The notes below the pieces were generated by a model. That model saw only the letters and a list, made by a program, of their open reading frames with translations. It was not told the DNA's origin and made no database searches. A stretch of DNA of 64,000 bases from Saussurea involucrata (taxonomy: Eukaryota; Streptophyta; Magnoliopsida; Asterales; Asteraceae), in NCBI GenBank assembly GCA_033807775.1, contig CM066320.1, forward strand, positions 178,780,784-178,844,783, given 5' to 3'. Made by a program: the position numbers and the translations under genes. Shown one piece after another: positions 31,101-43,321 of this stretch; the first letter of the stretch is position 1; each line of letters begins with the position of its first letter.

Positions 31101-32238
31101 GGGTGCGTTTGGTACGGTGGACAGAGTGGGACAAGACAGGACATAACACACTTGTCCCATGTTTGGAGTGACCATATATGGAACAAGGTGGAACTAACTT
31201 GGACAACCATGGGATAAGCGTGTCCCTTCCTACCCCCTGGAACTAACTGGAACACGGCCTGATAGACCATTTTACCCTCACCCTCGCTCTTCACCCTCGC
31301 TCCTCACCCCCTGAACAAAATCTTCTGAACAAAATCAACATCTCTCCTGAAATCACCTACTAAAACCTAAATCGTGAATCGAAATCTCCTGAAATCAGCC
31401 TCTCATCGAAGATTCGAAGTCGCCCACAACAAAATCGAAATCTTCTAGAAGTCACCCACAAAAGAATCGAAATCGAAATCTTCTGAAATCGAAGTCACCC
31501 ACAAAAGAATCGAAATCGAAATCATCTGGAATCGAAGTCACCCACAACAAAATCGAAATCTTCTGAACCCTAGTTCTTCGATGTTGCTTCTTTCACGACA
31601 CATCTTCAACCCTAGTTCTTCGATGTTCCATCCTCAATCAGGTAATCGACTTCTTCTACATCGATATTGGGTTTGATACATGTATATGCTTTTTGGTTTG
31701 ATTTTTGCTACTGAATTTTGGTCTGACCTTTGATCGATTTTGCTACTGATTGTTGGTCTGACCTATGATCGATTTTTGCTACTGATCTTCTATCGATTTT
31801 TTGATTTCTTCTATTTTGGGCCTGCAATTTCTCTTATGTGGAAGCTTTTCTTGTTTTTTTAACGATATGTAGAAGCTGGTGTGATCAAATATTAGGCAAT
31901 CAAATACATTGTGATTGTATTAAATATATGGAGTGTGGACTGCACATAGGGTGTTCGATGAAATGCCCGATAGAAGCATGAGTCTGATTTTTTTTTTGCT
32001 AATCTATGATTTTAATTGTACAAGTGATATACGAATTACTTTGTTGATACATGATGGTATTTTGGTAATTTTTATTTAGATTGATTATTTGGTAAAAAAA
32101 CACTAAACAACTCACTAGGGGTAAATTGGTCATTTTCCGGCCCAGTCCTGTTCTGTCCAGTCCTGTCATGTTTTACCAAAGGCTGAATAGTTGTCCTGTC
32201 CTGTTCTGTCGTGTCTTGTCTACGTATCAAACGCACCC
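31101..32238. mobile_element. TIR element 4 (PIF/Harbinger-like, non-autonomous)
   Basis: GGGTGCGTTTGGTACG at the left inverts to GGGTGCGTTTGATACG at the right. TAA lies on both sides (31098-31100 and 32239-32241), the target duplication of PIF/Harbinger elements. Subterminal GACAGGAC/GTCCTGTC-type repeats are dense at both ends, as expected for transposase binding. 1,138 bp, no transposase ORF. Confidence 0.8.
31375..31570. repeat. Degenerate tandem repeats inside TIR element 4
   Basis: Units built from aatcgaaatcttctgaaatc and gaagtcacccacaa repeat about four times with variable unit length. Confidence 0.8.
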
Positions 32239-32241
32239 TAA

Positions 32242-33000
32242 AGGACAAAAAGAAAAATCCAAACTAGCTATAGGTTCCAATCAATAATGTTAGAGATGGA
32301 GTCATTTGTTAGCTTTCACAAACATGGATCATGTCCATTCAAACCATCACATTTACTAGCAAATCAAGTGGCATGTCAAACCCCATGTTTGCAATGTCTC
32401 CATGCATGTTTGGCAAGGAATAGTGACAACTCCTTCCCCATCAAGTAGATATATACCATAGTGCTTTGCTCTTTAGACACCAACAACACCTAAAAACTTC
32501 CATGTCCATTTATGATGATATATATAAACCATAACCACTCATCAAAGCAATTTTTATGTTTAAGATGTTGTTTGATTATTTTCTCATATTTGTAATAATA
32601 CTTAAATGACAAATCCATGACCTACATATATTGATGGTTTTATTTAGTATTTCTAAGGCTTTCTAGCTTGGAAACTTTTGTCATGACACATAACTTCTAA
32701 TTATGATGTGCTAGATGACCTAACATATGGTCGTTATACGTTGGTTTCATTGTTGGACTTTTTATTTGGGAAATTTTCATGATGGTCATATGTGGTTTGA
32801 TATGAGTCAATATTGACATCATGTAATATATAAGTGTATATATGTTAATAAATAGAGATATTTTGGTGGCATATGGTTTGTAACCTTTAAATCATCGTGG
32901 CTATGAACAGTGATAAAATTATATTATTTACATTGTGTCAAAATAAATGCTATAATTTTCAAACAATTATATCTATTAATATCAACTTTAAAGTATTGAC
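32242..33000. other. Intergenic AT-rich DNA
   Basis: Nothing recognisable seen. Confidence 0.5.
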
Positions 33001-33003
33001 TTA

Positions 33004-33311
33004 GGGGCCGTTTACAAAATGTTTACCCGGGTAAGTGCTTACCAAGTCACATTAGCTTAGCAGATGAATATGGCAAGGACCAAAAATCTTACCCGGTAAG
33101 AGCGGAAGCAAGGACCGAGAGTCGAAAGCAAGGACCGGTAGTCTTACCCGACAAGTGAGTGCGACGACTCTTACCACGGTTAGCGCTTACCGGCTAATTT
33201 GTTGCATACGATGCCATTTTGGTAGACTAAAATCTTACCCGAAAAGTAGGTGATAGTGTTGAATTTTACCGGTAAACACTTACCCGGATAAATGATTAGG
33301 TAAACGGACCT
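33004..33311. mobile_element. TIR element 5, foldback-like MITE
   Basis: GGGGCCGTTTAC at the left and AGGTCCGTTTAC inverted at the right. TTA lies on both sides (33001-33003 and 33312-33314). TTACCCGG and TAAGTGCTTACC motifs repeat inside in both orientations. 308 bp, no ORF. Confidence 0.78.
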
Positions 33312-33314
33312 TTA

Positions 33315-33703
33315 GTCATTTATACGTAATTTTTAGAGTTTGAATAGCGCTTCACACAATCACTTTTTACTGATTCAATTTCTTCTATATTTGATGTAAA
33401 ATAGTGCATACAAATATAAGTTCAATCATATAAAATCAGAGAATTATATTACATACATATATTTGAAATCCTATAAACCCTAACTTTTTTAGTAATCGTA
33501 TACTTTATCATACCTTCAAATATCAGTAACTTACTCAAATATGAGCAATGCATTAATAAATATAAAAAATAACACTAAATATACAATGTGAACATATCTT
33601 AACTTACATAACTTAAAACTAAAATAAAATCCAAAACTTGGACAACTTTAAATCTTAGTACATCCTATCTTATTTTATTAAACAATTTGAATAATAATAA
33701 TAA
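33315..33703. other. AT-rich spacer
   Basis: No feature seen. Ends in an (ATA)n stretch that is the Helitron target. Confidence 0.5.
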
Positions 33704-34128
33704 TCTATACTATATTATAAACCATTTAAAAAAAACTCTTAAAATCAACCCATAAAGCTTTATGTATTGTTATTTAATGTTGATTACTTAAAATATTTTA
33801 AAAATATTAATGAAGCTTTATGTACCCCTTTTAATGCTAATTACTTAATTAGTCCTTATCTCTAACTCCCTACAAATTCACAAATCGTAAACCCCTAAAA
33901 AAGGAATCATTCTTTAATCCTCATTAATTAACTAATTAATCCTTATCTCTAACCACTTTCAAAACCTCAAATCATAAACCCTTCAAAAAACGTCATTCTT
34001 TGAACAAACTTATACAAAAAAAAATAGTTTTCTCAAAACTACGTTTTATAAAATCGACAATGATAGAAAATAAAACAAAACATTAAAATCAAAATATATC
34101 GCGTTGCATTGCGCGAGTACCCTTCTAG
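33704..34128 (+). mobile_element. Non-autonomous Helitron
   Basis: The 5' end TCTATACTATATTATAAA is the classic plant Helitron start and is preceded by A. The 3' end has the hairpin TCGCG-N8-CGCGA (34099-34116) and CTAG (34125-34128) followed by T. No target duplication, as expected. 425 bp, no Rep/helicase. Confidence 0.88.
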
Positions 34129-34837
34129 TAATAATAACGTAGCATCATCGTAACATAACTAAGAGCATCCACATCCATCTTGTAACACCCCAAGTCCATA
34201 AAATCTGAACCTTTTGGAATTTTGGGGCTAAAGTATGAAGTGTGCAACTTTAAGGACTTAGTGGAAAAATCTGAAAATATATATGTATAAAATGGGGTAA
34301 AACCCCTAAAATCCCTTCATTCTTCATCATGGATGGCTGGAGCATTGAGGAAGGGGGAGGTTGAGATAAAGAACCCTAATTGGGAGTGTAGAAGAAGGAT
34401 AACTTCAAGGGGATTGGTAGTTTCATCTACATGGTATGATTTCTCCTCCTTATTTCCCAATTTGTGGTTAGTTTGATTATGGTTTAGAGTTTTGTTAAAC
34501 CATGAGATTTTGAGTTATAATCAATGGAAAAAGGAAACAAAATAGTTTGTGATTGATTTCCTCATGAGTTTTGGTTAAACCATGGAGAAACTTCATCTTC
34601 ATGCTTGGTAATCTCCATTCTTGTCAAGGAGTGAGTTTTTGAGTGTTTGGGTTTGAAATCATGAACCAATGGATGAGTTTTGAATGGTTTTAATTGGATT
34701 AAATGATGTTTTAATGTTTGGAAATTGAGGGGAAAAGTTTAGAACATCAATTATCTCATTTTGGAGGCTTAAAATCGATTGAGGATGAGTTGAGATTTAG
34801 AAAGGGTGAGTTTTCAGCTGAAAAACGAGTGTAGAAG

Positions 34838-34975
34838 CTCCATGCGGATCTCGGCGCAGGTCAACCCGTGCGATCATCAGCGCCAAAGTATGTCCATTGC
34901 TCTGCGTGGGTATTGGCGTAGGTGTACCAGCGCGGGCATCAACGCCAAGCCCCGTCGCGTGTTTTGGCTCTTGTT
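34838..34975. repeat. GGCGC/GCGCGG-rich block in C 5' LTR
   Basis: CpG-dense sequence with repeated GGCGC, GCGCC and CGGG. It occupies the LTR position that holds the TCCGGA array in A, B and D. The 3' LTR copy is at 40196-40310. Confidence 0.7.
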
Positions 34976-35635
34976 TCGTGTACTGTTTAAGGCTAGGATT
35001 GTGGCATCGTCTAAGGGTTATCTTGGGGTCTATTAGGGATGTTTTGGGATATAATTAGATGGTTTAAAACCACTTTTATGACGTCCAATTCAAGTGTTCG
35101 GTTTAAGCTAAAGTGAGTTTCAGAGCGTGTGTCGAATTGCTAAAGCTCAGGTGAGTTCCCTTAACTCTTTTGTGCAAATGAAATGTTTTGCTAAAGTTTT
35201 CGTAACTGAATATGGTATTGAGCATGATGGCATGATTAAACACTTTGAACAACTTTATTATTACATGATGTGGAAATGTTTATTAATGCATGCAAGTTGT
35301 TTATATGTTCTTTATTAAGTGGTATGTTGATTTGGAGTTGGGTTGCACAGTGGGATTAGTGTACCTTGGGATCGTTTACATCTATTGGGAGTTTAGTTGT
35401 GATGTGTGTCTTGAATCCGTTTCGTGTGCACACGGGACTGGCATCTACTGGGGCCCTGGGGATCTACTGGGGGCCCCGATTGCGGACATCACGGTGAGGT
35501 GATTGGGTGGCTATGAACACTGTGCAAATACCCAAGTGATGTTGATTGGTTGAAATGATTTTTTTGATGGGCCTTTATGGCGGTTTGTATAATGTTAAAT
35601 GTGGTTTGTTAAACTGTTTTCGAGATGGAATTCAC

Positions 35636-35651
35636 TAGACCTCAAGGTCTA
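35636..35651 (+). promoter_or_regulatory. Conserved LTR stem-loop, C 5' LTR
   Basis: TAGACC-TCAA-GGTCTA then AACCCTCGCTTTT. Same in the 3' LTR (40671-40686). Confidence 0.8.
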
Positions 35652-35703
35652 ACCCTCGCTTTTCCAAAACTAAAACCATTTTAAGGTAAGAGTTTTGTTT
35701 GGA

Positions 35704-38700
35704 AACCGTGTAGAGTGGTCGAACAGGTGGGTTGTGAAACACATGTATAGCAAGTTGTTGCAAGGGTGAGAAAGAGACCGTTGGTCAAAGTAGAGTGCCG
35801 ATGATAGGTTGTTGTGAGTATAACGGTTGACCTTGTTAGAGTAAATAGCCTTCAACTGCATATTGAGTTTCATGCATTATGTCATTAAATGTGTTACATG
35901 AGTCCTTTCACGTTAAAAGTATATATGTGCATAATGAATTTCTTATTTTGGAAATGAGACGATGTGTGTAAGCGTGTGTTTAAGGAAAAAGACAAACTCG
36001 TTTACGTTGCACGGTAAAATTTTGAAATTAGTGATTTGCGAATTATTTCACCCTTTTTTTTCATGTTGAGAGAGTCTTCGTTGCAAAAATCATGGAAAGG
36101 TTTGACTGCAAAAGTTTTATAACCAAAATGAGTATTGACACGTTATTATCATATAAATGAGTAAGAGAGTTGACTGACTCACTTTGTGTAAGTTATGGCG
36201 CTCAAAACTTTTCTAGTCGTATTGGAAAAGTTTCATTTTGTGGTATCAACATCGATTTGGGTGGACAAGGTTGTGAATTATCGTGGGGTTTCGTGTGAGC
36301 GATCCTTTCGATCACTGTGTTTTACTATTCAGATAGTGTGGTGTATTGTCATGCATACTCGAGCTTGTTTGTGATATTGTATCTATTGAACTTTCAAAGG
36401 TGTAAAATGATTTCAATCATTGTGTCATCATGCATGAAGGCTATGAACTCGCTAGGTCGGGGAGGATATTACAATTGAGGTTAAGGAAAGGCTTGGGGAG
36501 TTGAAATTGTCGACTGAGTAGAATTTGGTCGGGTTATGACCTTCGTGTTTTCCGCTAGAGGAGGGCAGTGAATAACGGGAGTCTCGGGCAAGGAATTCCA
36601 AAATGTTAGTATGTTTGTAGTTTAGACTCTTGTTTGGTTATCTGAGATTGGTTGTGTTCGGGGTGAAGTTTGAAGTTCTCGAAGTGCTTCTATTAGTAGC
36701 ATGTTAATAAGTAGCATTATGATACTTGATGAAATATTATCGGCTTTGAGCCTGAGTATTGATGGTCTTGTAATTAGATTTGCGCTAAGAAGGTCTTGTG
36801 TTTTCCTCAAGTGGAAACAGTGGGGTATAAAGCTGGTTGTGATGTGTTGGATGAGTGGGTTCCGTTGGAAATCCTGGTTTATCTGGAGGTTTTGGAAACA
36901 TCTTCATGTTGTCTATTCATATTGAAGTCTGTGACTGTTTAGAATATCCTAAGTTGAAGGCATTGTCAGGAGATTGAAACTTGAGAAATAACTCTGTTGT
37001 TTGGATGTAAGATGTCGTTCGGGGTAAGGATTATTTTGGCATGATGGACCACCTCGTGTGGGCGTTAGGAAAGCGGAGGATCACAAGTGTGGATAGGTGA
37101 TATTCTAGGAGGTTTTGATGATTCGTTTATGCGTGAAGCTTTTAGCACAACGGAAGTAGATCATGATGAGACGACGAGAAAAGAGAACTTATTTAAGTGA
37201 ATTAGATGATGGTGATTTTATGGTTCATCTGGATTCGAGAAAGACAAAGTCACTATATGACCTTATTTCAAATATATTTGTGTTATAGTGGTATGAAAGA
37301 AGCGTTATCTTTTATGATGTAAAGGGATCATGAAATGTTGGTTTGCAATGGGGTATCATGGTGTGATAGCTGTGTGGGAAAGTTAGTAGCATTTTGTACC
37401 AAGGGAATGTGTAAGTCAAAGATGTAATGATGGTTTGCCGTTTTGCTGAGTGGTAATATTGTGTTGTAATATGGGTTAAGAGTATGTGTAAAAACTTGGT
37501 TTGGAGATTTCTGGAGTGGTATTCAAAGGTGGCAAGCATGTGGGAGTGAGGTGTATCGGTTTCAAGAGATGTTATGTTAAAGCTATTTTGAGAGCAGGAG
37601 GTTGAGTTGTACTTGGTAACTGACTAAAAGAAGAACCCGTGTTCTTCTCGGTTCCGTTGGATTTTGAGCAAGTTTATCTCACTCTGATTGCATGTCGAAG
37701 AGAATGTGGTATGCAATAAGATGTGATGCCTTGTTGTGAACTTTAGCTGAGAGTGTTGAATTATTCCTTGGGTGTAAATGAATACATCGGATAGGTCGAT
37801 TGTAATAAGGAGTCAGAAAAAGTCATGGTAGCTCTCAGCGTTGAGTATTACTTGTGAGCACTTGGCTAAAGGTCTTGACTGAGGATTGTGGTGAGACGGT
37901 CCGGTTGGGCGCATAACGACGTGTGTTGGGTGCTTCGTGTAAGCACGGGAGGAAGTGTAGATGGTATGTCATAGCAAATGGTTAATCTGAAGGTGAGAGG
38001 ATGTCAGGAGACATAGAAGAGTGGGATTTGGATTAAACACTTGTTATTGAAGGGCATGAAGGATCATTGTGTATGTCATGGTTAAAGAGTTGGGAAAACT
38101 AATCTTGTGCGGTCGGTCTAAAGCTTGCACATGTTAGTGAGTCGTTCTTTGAAAGCATCTCTGATGTTTCCAAGAAGGAGTGGAAACACGTGGTCGAACG
38201 TAGCATTCTGGATAAAAGACCATTAGAGTAGACTCGGTTTTGTCGGGAAAAATGTTCCGTGTGGACTTGGCGTTCAATATTCGATCATTTGGAATAGTTT
38301 GAGTAAGCATGGTCGTCCCTCCTTGTGAGGCAAGTGAATTTTGGAGGTTATTTCGAATTAATGGGACCATTTAGTGGATGCTGGGAGACAATGAAATGTG
38401 TGTCCTTCGGATCAGATCGACTTGGTGGAGTAAAATTGTTCAGATATTAGTCTGCAAAAGTTTTCTTCATATAACTATGTATGAAAGCAGGTAGTGGCGT
38501 GATGGTTGATAGGTGTATAGATCATTTGTTTTGATGGCCATTGATGCGTGTATGCTTAATGTCGTCATTGAAGTGCTATTGTGTCGGGTGTACGCTATAT
38601 TGGAGGGATGCAAATTCTCGAAGTGGATTTATCCGATGAAGGAACTCATGTTTGCGAGTTTAAAGTGACGATCCAAGGATGTCCTTGTGTTATGTTGACG

Positions 38701-39468
38701 ATTTGAGTGGTTATTCTATTGTCGGGGATTCGTGTTGTTGTAGTGTTGACCTCAGTAAAATTCTTTCTTTAGAAAAGTAAAGTGGTGCGTGAAACCCTTG
38801 AATTAGACTCGTTTTAAAACTGTGAGTCCAGGTGTGGACAAAGCGGTCGATACCTGGTACGTTTAGTATGGGTGGTCGAGGATATTACAAGTGTTTTTAT
38901 TTTGCAATTTACCGACTTAAGAATATTGTGGTTAATCGAGGGGAGATTTCGAAGGATATCATACGTTGTTAACTTCGATCAGAGATGTTTGTGTAATTTC
39001 ATGGAACTAAGCTGATTAGATTGAAAACACGAGTCTTTTAATCTCAATCGGGGGACAGCTGGATGCGGAAGACATCCCTATAGAATGGAGTAGCGTGTTT
39101 CGAGAGGAAATGGAAGTTGGGCCACATTTTGTTGGGTCAATGACACTAATCGAAAGAGTTGGAGGGATAATGTATGAATTGAATGTACTCGATGAAGTTA
39201 TGGAAAATTCATAGTATGTTTCACATCTCTATTTTAGGGAGTGTTGGTTGGAAGTCATTATGGCGTTACCTTTGCAAACAACGTGAATGGATAAGGAGTT
39301 GGATTTTGTCGTAGGGTCGGAAAACGATCATTCAGCCGGAAAGTCGAGAAATTGAGATACAAAGAATTTGGTCTTGTAGAGATGCAATTGCAACTCCTTA
39401 AGAGTTATTAGGCAATGTAAGAATTGGAATCATAAGCTAATTCCAAATACCAGCATGTGTTCTGCAAT
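35704..39468 (+). pseudogene. Element C interior with decayed pol end
   Basis: No open frame of significance. Segments align with A and D (for example near 35740-35880 with 3705-3860 and 44300-44440). Near 39075-39260, conceptual reading gives fragments such as GPHFVGSMTLIERVG, resembling the GPF/chromodomain end of chromovirus Pol (compare IGPFTITERIG in element B), interrupted by stops. The top strand is G-rich and C-poor. It is a dead chromovirus interior or a non-autonomous derivative. Confidence 0.7.
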
Positions 39469-39505
39469 GGAATTCCGAGGCGAAATTCTTTTGAGGGGGA
39501 GGTAT
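39469..39505 (+). promoter_or_regulatory. Pre-PPT motif and PPT, element C
   Basis: GGAATTCCGAGGCGAAATTC, TTTT, GAGGGGGAGG, then the 3' LTR. Confidence 0.85.
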
Positions 39506-39596
39506 TGTAACACCCCAAGTCCATAAAATCTGAACCTTTTGGAATTTTGGGGCTAAAGTGTGAAGTGTGCAACTTTAAGGACTTAGTGGCAAAATC

Positions 39597-39599
<3 letters not shown>

Positions 39600-39650
<51 letters not shown>
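39600..39650. repeat. (AT)n-(GT)n microsatellite in C 3' LTR
   Basis: An AT run is followed directly by a GT run. The 5' LTR has only a short ATATATATG at this place. Confidence 0.95.
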
Positions 39651-39651
<1 letters not shown>

Positions 39652-40670
39652 ATAAAATGGGATAAAACCCCTAAAATCCCTTCATTCTTCATCATGGACG
39701 GCTGGAGCATTGAGGAAGGGGGAGGTTGAGATGAAGAACCCTAATTGGGAGTGTAGAAGAAGGATAACTTCAAGGGGATTGGTAGTTTCATGTACATGGT
39801 ATGATTTCTGCTCCTTATTTCCCAATTTGTGGTTAGTTTGATTGATGGTTTAGAGTTTTGTTAAACCATGAGATTTTGAGTTATAATCAATGGAAAAGGG
39901 AAACAAAAAAGTTTATGATTGATTTCCCCATGAGTTTTGGTTAAACCATGGAGAAACTTCATCTTCTTGCTTGGTAATCTCCATTCTTGTCAAAGAGTGA
40001 GTTTTTGGGTTTGAAATCACGAACCAATGGATGAGTTTTGAATGGGTTTTGTTGGATTAAATGATGTTTTAATGTTTGGAAATTGAGGGGAAAAGTTTAG
40101 AACATCAATTATCTCATTTTGGAGGCTTATAATCAATTGAGGATGAGTTGGGATTGAGAAAATGAGAGTTTTCGGCTGAAAAACGAGTGTAAGAGCTCAG
40201 CGCGGATCTCGACGCGGATCAACTCGCATTGGCGCCAAAGTCTGTCCAGTGCTCGGCGCGGGTCTTGGCGCGGGTGTACCAGCGCGGGCATCAGCGCCAA
40301 GCCCTGTCGCGTGTTGTGGCTCTTGTTTCGCGTACTGTTTAAGGATAGGATTGTGGCATCGTCTAAGGGTTGTCTTAGGGTCTATTAGGGATGTTTTGGG
40401 ATGTAATTCGATGGTTTAACACCACTTTTATGACGTCCAATTCATGTGTTCGGTTTGAGCTAAAATGAGTTTCGGAGCGTGTGTCGAATTGCTAAAGCTC
40501 AGGTGAGTTCCCTTAACTCTTTTGTGCAAATGAAATGTTTTGCTAAAGTTTTCGTAACTAAATATGGTATTGAGCATGATGGCATGATTAAACACTTTGA
40601 ACAACTTTATTATTACATGATGTATAATGTTAAATATGGTTTGGTAAACTGTTTTCGAAAGGGAATTTAC

Positions 40671-40686
40671 TAGACCTCAAGGTCTA
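40671..40686 (+). promoter_or_regulatory. Conserved LTR stem-loop, C 3' LTR
   Basis: TAGACC-TCAA-GGTCTA, as in the 5' LTR. Confidence 0.8.
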
Positions 40687-41998
40687 ACCCTCGCTTTTCC
40701 AAAACCAAAACCATTTTCAGGTGAGAGTTTTGTTTGGGGTTTCATCTGAAGAATATGGAAAGAGGTGACGATGTAGAAGAGGTATAGTCCTAGTGGAGGC
40801 TAGTAGTTCACCGTCGAGCTTCCTGTAGCATCTCAGTTGTGAAGGTGTTCATCCGTTGCGCACCTAGAATTAGAATGGATGTAATTTGTATACTCTGGGA
40901 CCGATTTTGGTTGTAATGTTGAGGATATTGTTTTATTGAATTTGGGTTGTTACACATCTTCCACAAGGCCTTGCAAGATGACATGACATGACATGTCATG
41001 TAGATAGCAATGTCTTGCAAGTTTAGAAAGTCTTTCAAGATGTCACTTAGATAAATCAAAAACATTTTTTTTTAATTTAATTTATTTATTAGTTTGTTTA
41101 AATATTAATTATTAATATTTTATTAAACTTAATTCATTTAATATATTATTTGAGCGTTATTTTTTTATTTTTTTATTAAAATTTCTTTCTATAATTTATT
41201 TTAAATAAATTATATTTTTTATGGAATGTTTTTTATTTATACTACTAAAATAAAATACATTAATCAATTATTTATTTTATAAACAAATTATATTTGGTAT
41301 TTTTGTGATAGTAAATTATTAAAATAAGTAAATAAAACATAAATAGTTGATGATGTGACAATAGAGACCACTTTAGAAAGGAACTTGGTCTTTCTTTAAT
41401 GTGAGAGATGTTATTGCAAAACTGACATGACACTTTAGAAATGAGTTTGGTCTTGCATGGATGCGGATGGTCTAAGGGGGTGTTTGGGATTGCTGTAATA
41501 ACCGAGATTATTATTTGAACAAAATAAGTTTTGGGAAGGAAGTTTCATGATTTTAGAGTTATAGGGGATGTTTTGCAAATTGATAAGAGGGTATAAAAGC
41601 TCTTATTGAGCTCAAAACCCTAGAAATAAATCATTGGGTGTGATGGTGTGTGTGTGAATGTGGAGAGAAAAAGCAGAGTGAGGGGAAAAAGCTTTGATCA
41701 AGAGCTTTGGAGAAGAAATTCGTCACTCATCAAATGTGGAAGATGGAATGAGGAGTGGAATCTGATTCTACATTGTTTAGCAGGTAATCTTTAATCTCAA
41801 TCCCTATTTCTTTTGAAGTTCTGCTAGTTTAATTGGGTGATTTAAGGGTTCTTTGTTTAAAAGTTTTAGAAGAGTGTTTGAAAGAAATTGGATAATCATA
41901 ATGGGGATATAATGATCATTTTGTTAGAAAAGAGACCTTTTAATCGATTGGAATGGATTAATCCCGACCCTATTGTTAATCAGTGTGCGATACGAGAG

Positions 41999-42660
41999 TC
42001 CGGATGTTTAGTCAGGGAGTTCAGATCCGGAATGATTTGGGTTCCGGTATTGATGATAAATGAGTTCCGGAATATTTATTAATTGGTTCCGGTATTTGTT
42101 GCAAAGTGGAACCGGAATTTAAAAACATTGGAATCCAGAATTTAATGAAAATACGAGACCGGAATGGACTAAAAGATCGGATCCGGAATCCAGGTCTGAT
42201 CCGGAATGTTATGTTTTGTCGGCAAAGATCTGGTATGTGAGTAAGGATCCGGAACGGGACCCAAACCCACGAGATCCGGAATTTTGCACAATGATCCGGT
42301 AATGAAAAGATTTCCGGAATTTAATTAGTGTACCGGAATTGGGGCCAAAACACAAAGGCCCGGAAGTTGTTGTGGATCCGGAACCTTATGGATCCGGAGT
42401 TAGCTTTGCATGAATCGGGATCCGGAACCTATACATAGGAACCGGAATTTGTTAGGAGATCCGGAGTCCATTTAAAATGGATCTGGTGTGGTTGGGCTTT
42501 TGGCCCGATTGCATAAGAAATCCGGTATAGCTGGGCTTAGCCGGTGTTGGACTCAATTATCAATCTGGAATTGGGCTAAGTATAATAAGATTCGGAATTT
42601 ATTTATCTTGGATCCGGTATTCAGTTAAGGATCCGATATTTTATTATAGGTCCAGATTCT
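41999..42660. repeat. GATCCGGAA/TTCCGGA array in D 5' LTR
   Basis: The longest array here: roughly 30 TCCGG or CCGGA motifs, often as GATCCGGAA or TTCCGGAAT, in 660 bp with spacers of about 10-25 bp. Confidence 0.9.
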
Positions 42661-43305
42661 AGCATTTGTTAAGAGTTAAGTTAAGCATAAAATTGTTCAG
42701 GCTGAGTTTAACCCAAGACTCACTATTCCTATCATTATTATATCATAGGTGTTCACCTTAAAGTCTGAAGTCTTCGCGAGAAGAAGTGTTTAAACGCCAG
42801 GTGAGTTCTCTTAATCCTTTTTACGTGGAATGAAAGTTAAATGTTTTACTGATTATTGTGTGTTTACGAACATGATTTGCTTACAAGCTTTTACGAATCA
42901 TTCCATGAAAAGTATGTTTTAATTAAAGGACTATTTAGCAATATGAAATGATTTATAAAGATTTATAAAGGTTCACGTTTCATGATTTATGATGAGCTAT
43001 GTGTATGTTATGTGGAGTCGGTCTGCACAGTGGGATCTGAGTACCTCGGGATCCGATGATCCCTTGGGCATTTGTGACGAGCTTGTAGAAGGGAATTCGT
43101 TTCCTTCCTACTCGGATAGAGGGGAGTCTGCTTGGACCCTGATATGAGGCGAGAGGGGAGTCTGCTTGGGCCCCGATCGTGGTTAGCTAATGAGATCCTT
43201 GAACACTGTGCAGTACCATGTTTGATGCTTTATGTGGATACTGTTGATGAATTTATGAAATGACTTATATACTGTTGTTAAAAGCTGTTTTCGGAGGGAA
43301 TTCAC

Positions 43306-43321
43306 TAGACCTTTTGGTCTA
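43306..43321 (+). promoter_or_regulatory. Conserved LTR stem-loop, D 5' LTR
   Basis: TAGACC-TTTT-GGTCTA then AACCCTCGCTTTT. The 3' LTR copy (49145-49160) has TAGACT and has lost AACCCTC, so it is decaying. Confidence 0.8.

Larger units (their letters stand above)
34181..35703 (+). repeat. Element C 5' LTR, 3' end deleted
   Basis: Matches the 3' LTR from TGTAACACCCCAAG up to about GTAAGAGTTTTGTTTGG, then passes straight into interior sequence. The last roughly 220 bp of the LTR (which should end in GTTACA), the PBS and the leader are absent. It retains a block of about 330 bp (near 35270-35600) missing from the 3' LTR. TATAAAATGG near 34286 is a TATA candidate. Hairpin at 35636-35651. Confidence 0.85.
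34181..40954 (+). mobile_element. LTR retrotransposon C, non-coding Ty3-type
   Basis: TGTAAC...GTTACA termini and TSD CATCT at 34176-34180 and 40955-40959. The interior lacks ORFs, is partly colinear with A and D, and keeps a decayed pol C-terminus. The 5' LTR end, PBS and leader are deleted. The 3' LTR has a different internal deletion. Confidence 0.9.
39506..40954 (+). repeat. Element C 3' LTR
   Basis: 1,449 bp. It keeps the proper end GGGTTGTTACA but lacks about 330 bp present in the 5' LTR (junction near 40620). It contains an (AT)n-(GT)n microsatellite (39600-39650) that is much shorter in the 5' LTR. GC-rich block at 40196-40310, hairpin at 40671-40686. Confidence 0.88.
34163..41472. 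mobile_element. TIR element 6, split by element C
   Basis: The left end GAGCATCCACATCCAT (34163 on) and the inverted right end GACCATCCGCATCCAT match at 14 of 16. TAA at 34160-34162 and 41473-41475. Element C occupies 34181-40954, leaving about 530 bp of TIR element (34163-34180 and 40960-41472). The interior is very AT-rich. Confidence 0.75.

Noticed and set aside
39408..39729. ORFs reading Ile-Tyr repeats on both strands
   Set aside because: Translation of the (AT)n-(GT)n microsatellite in the C 3' LTR.
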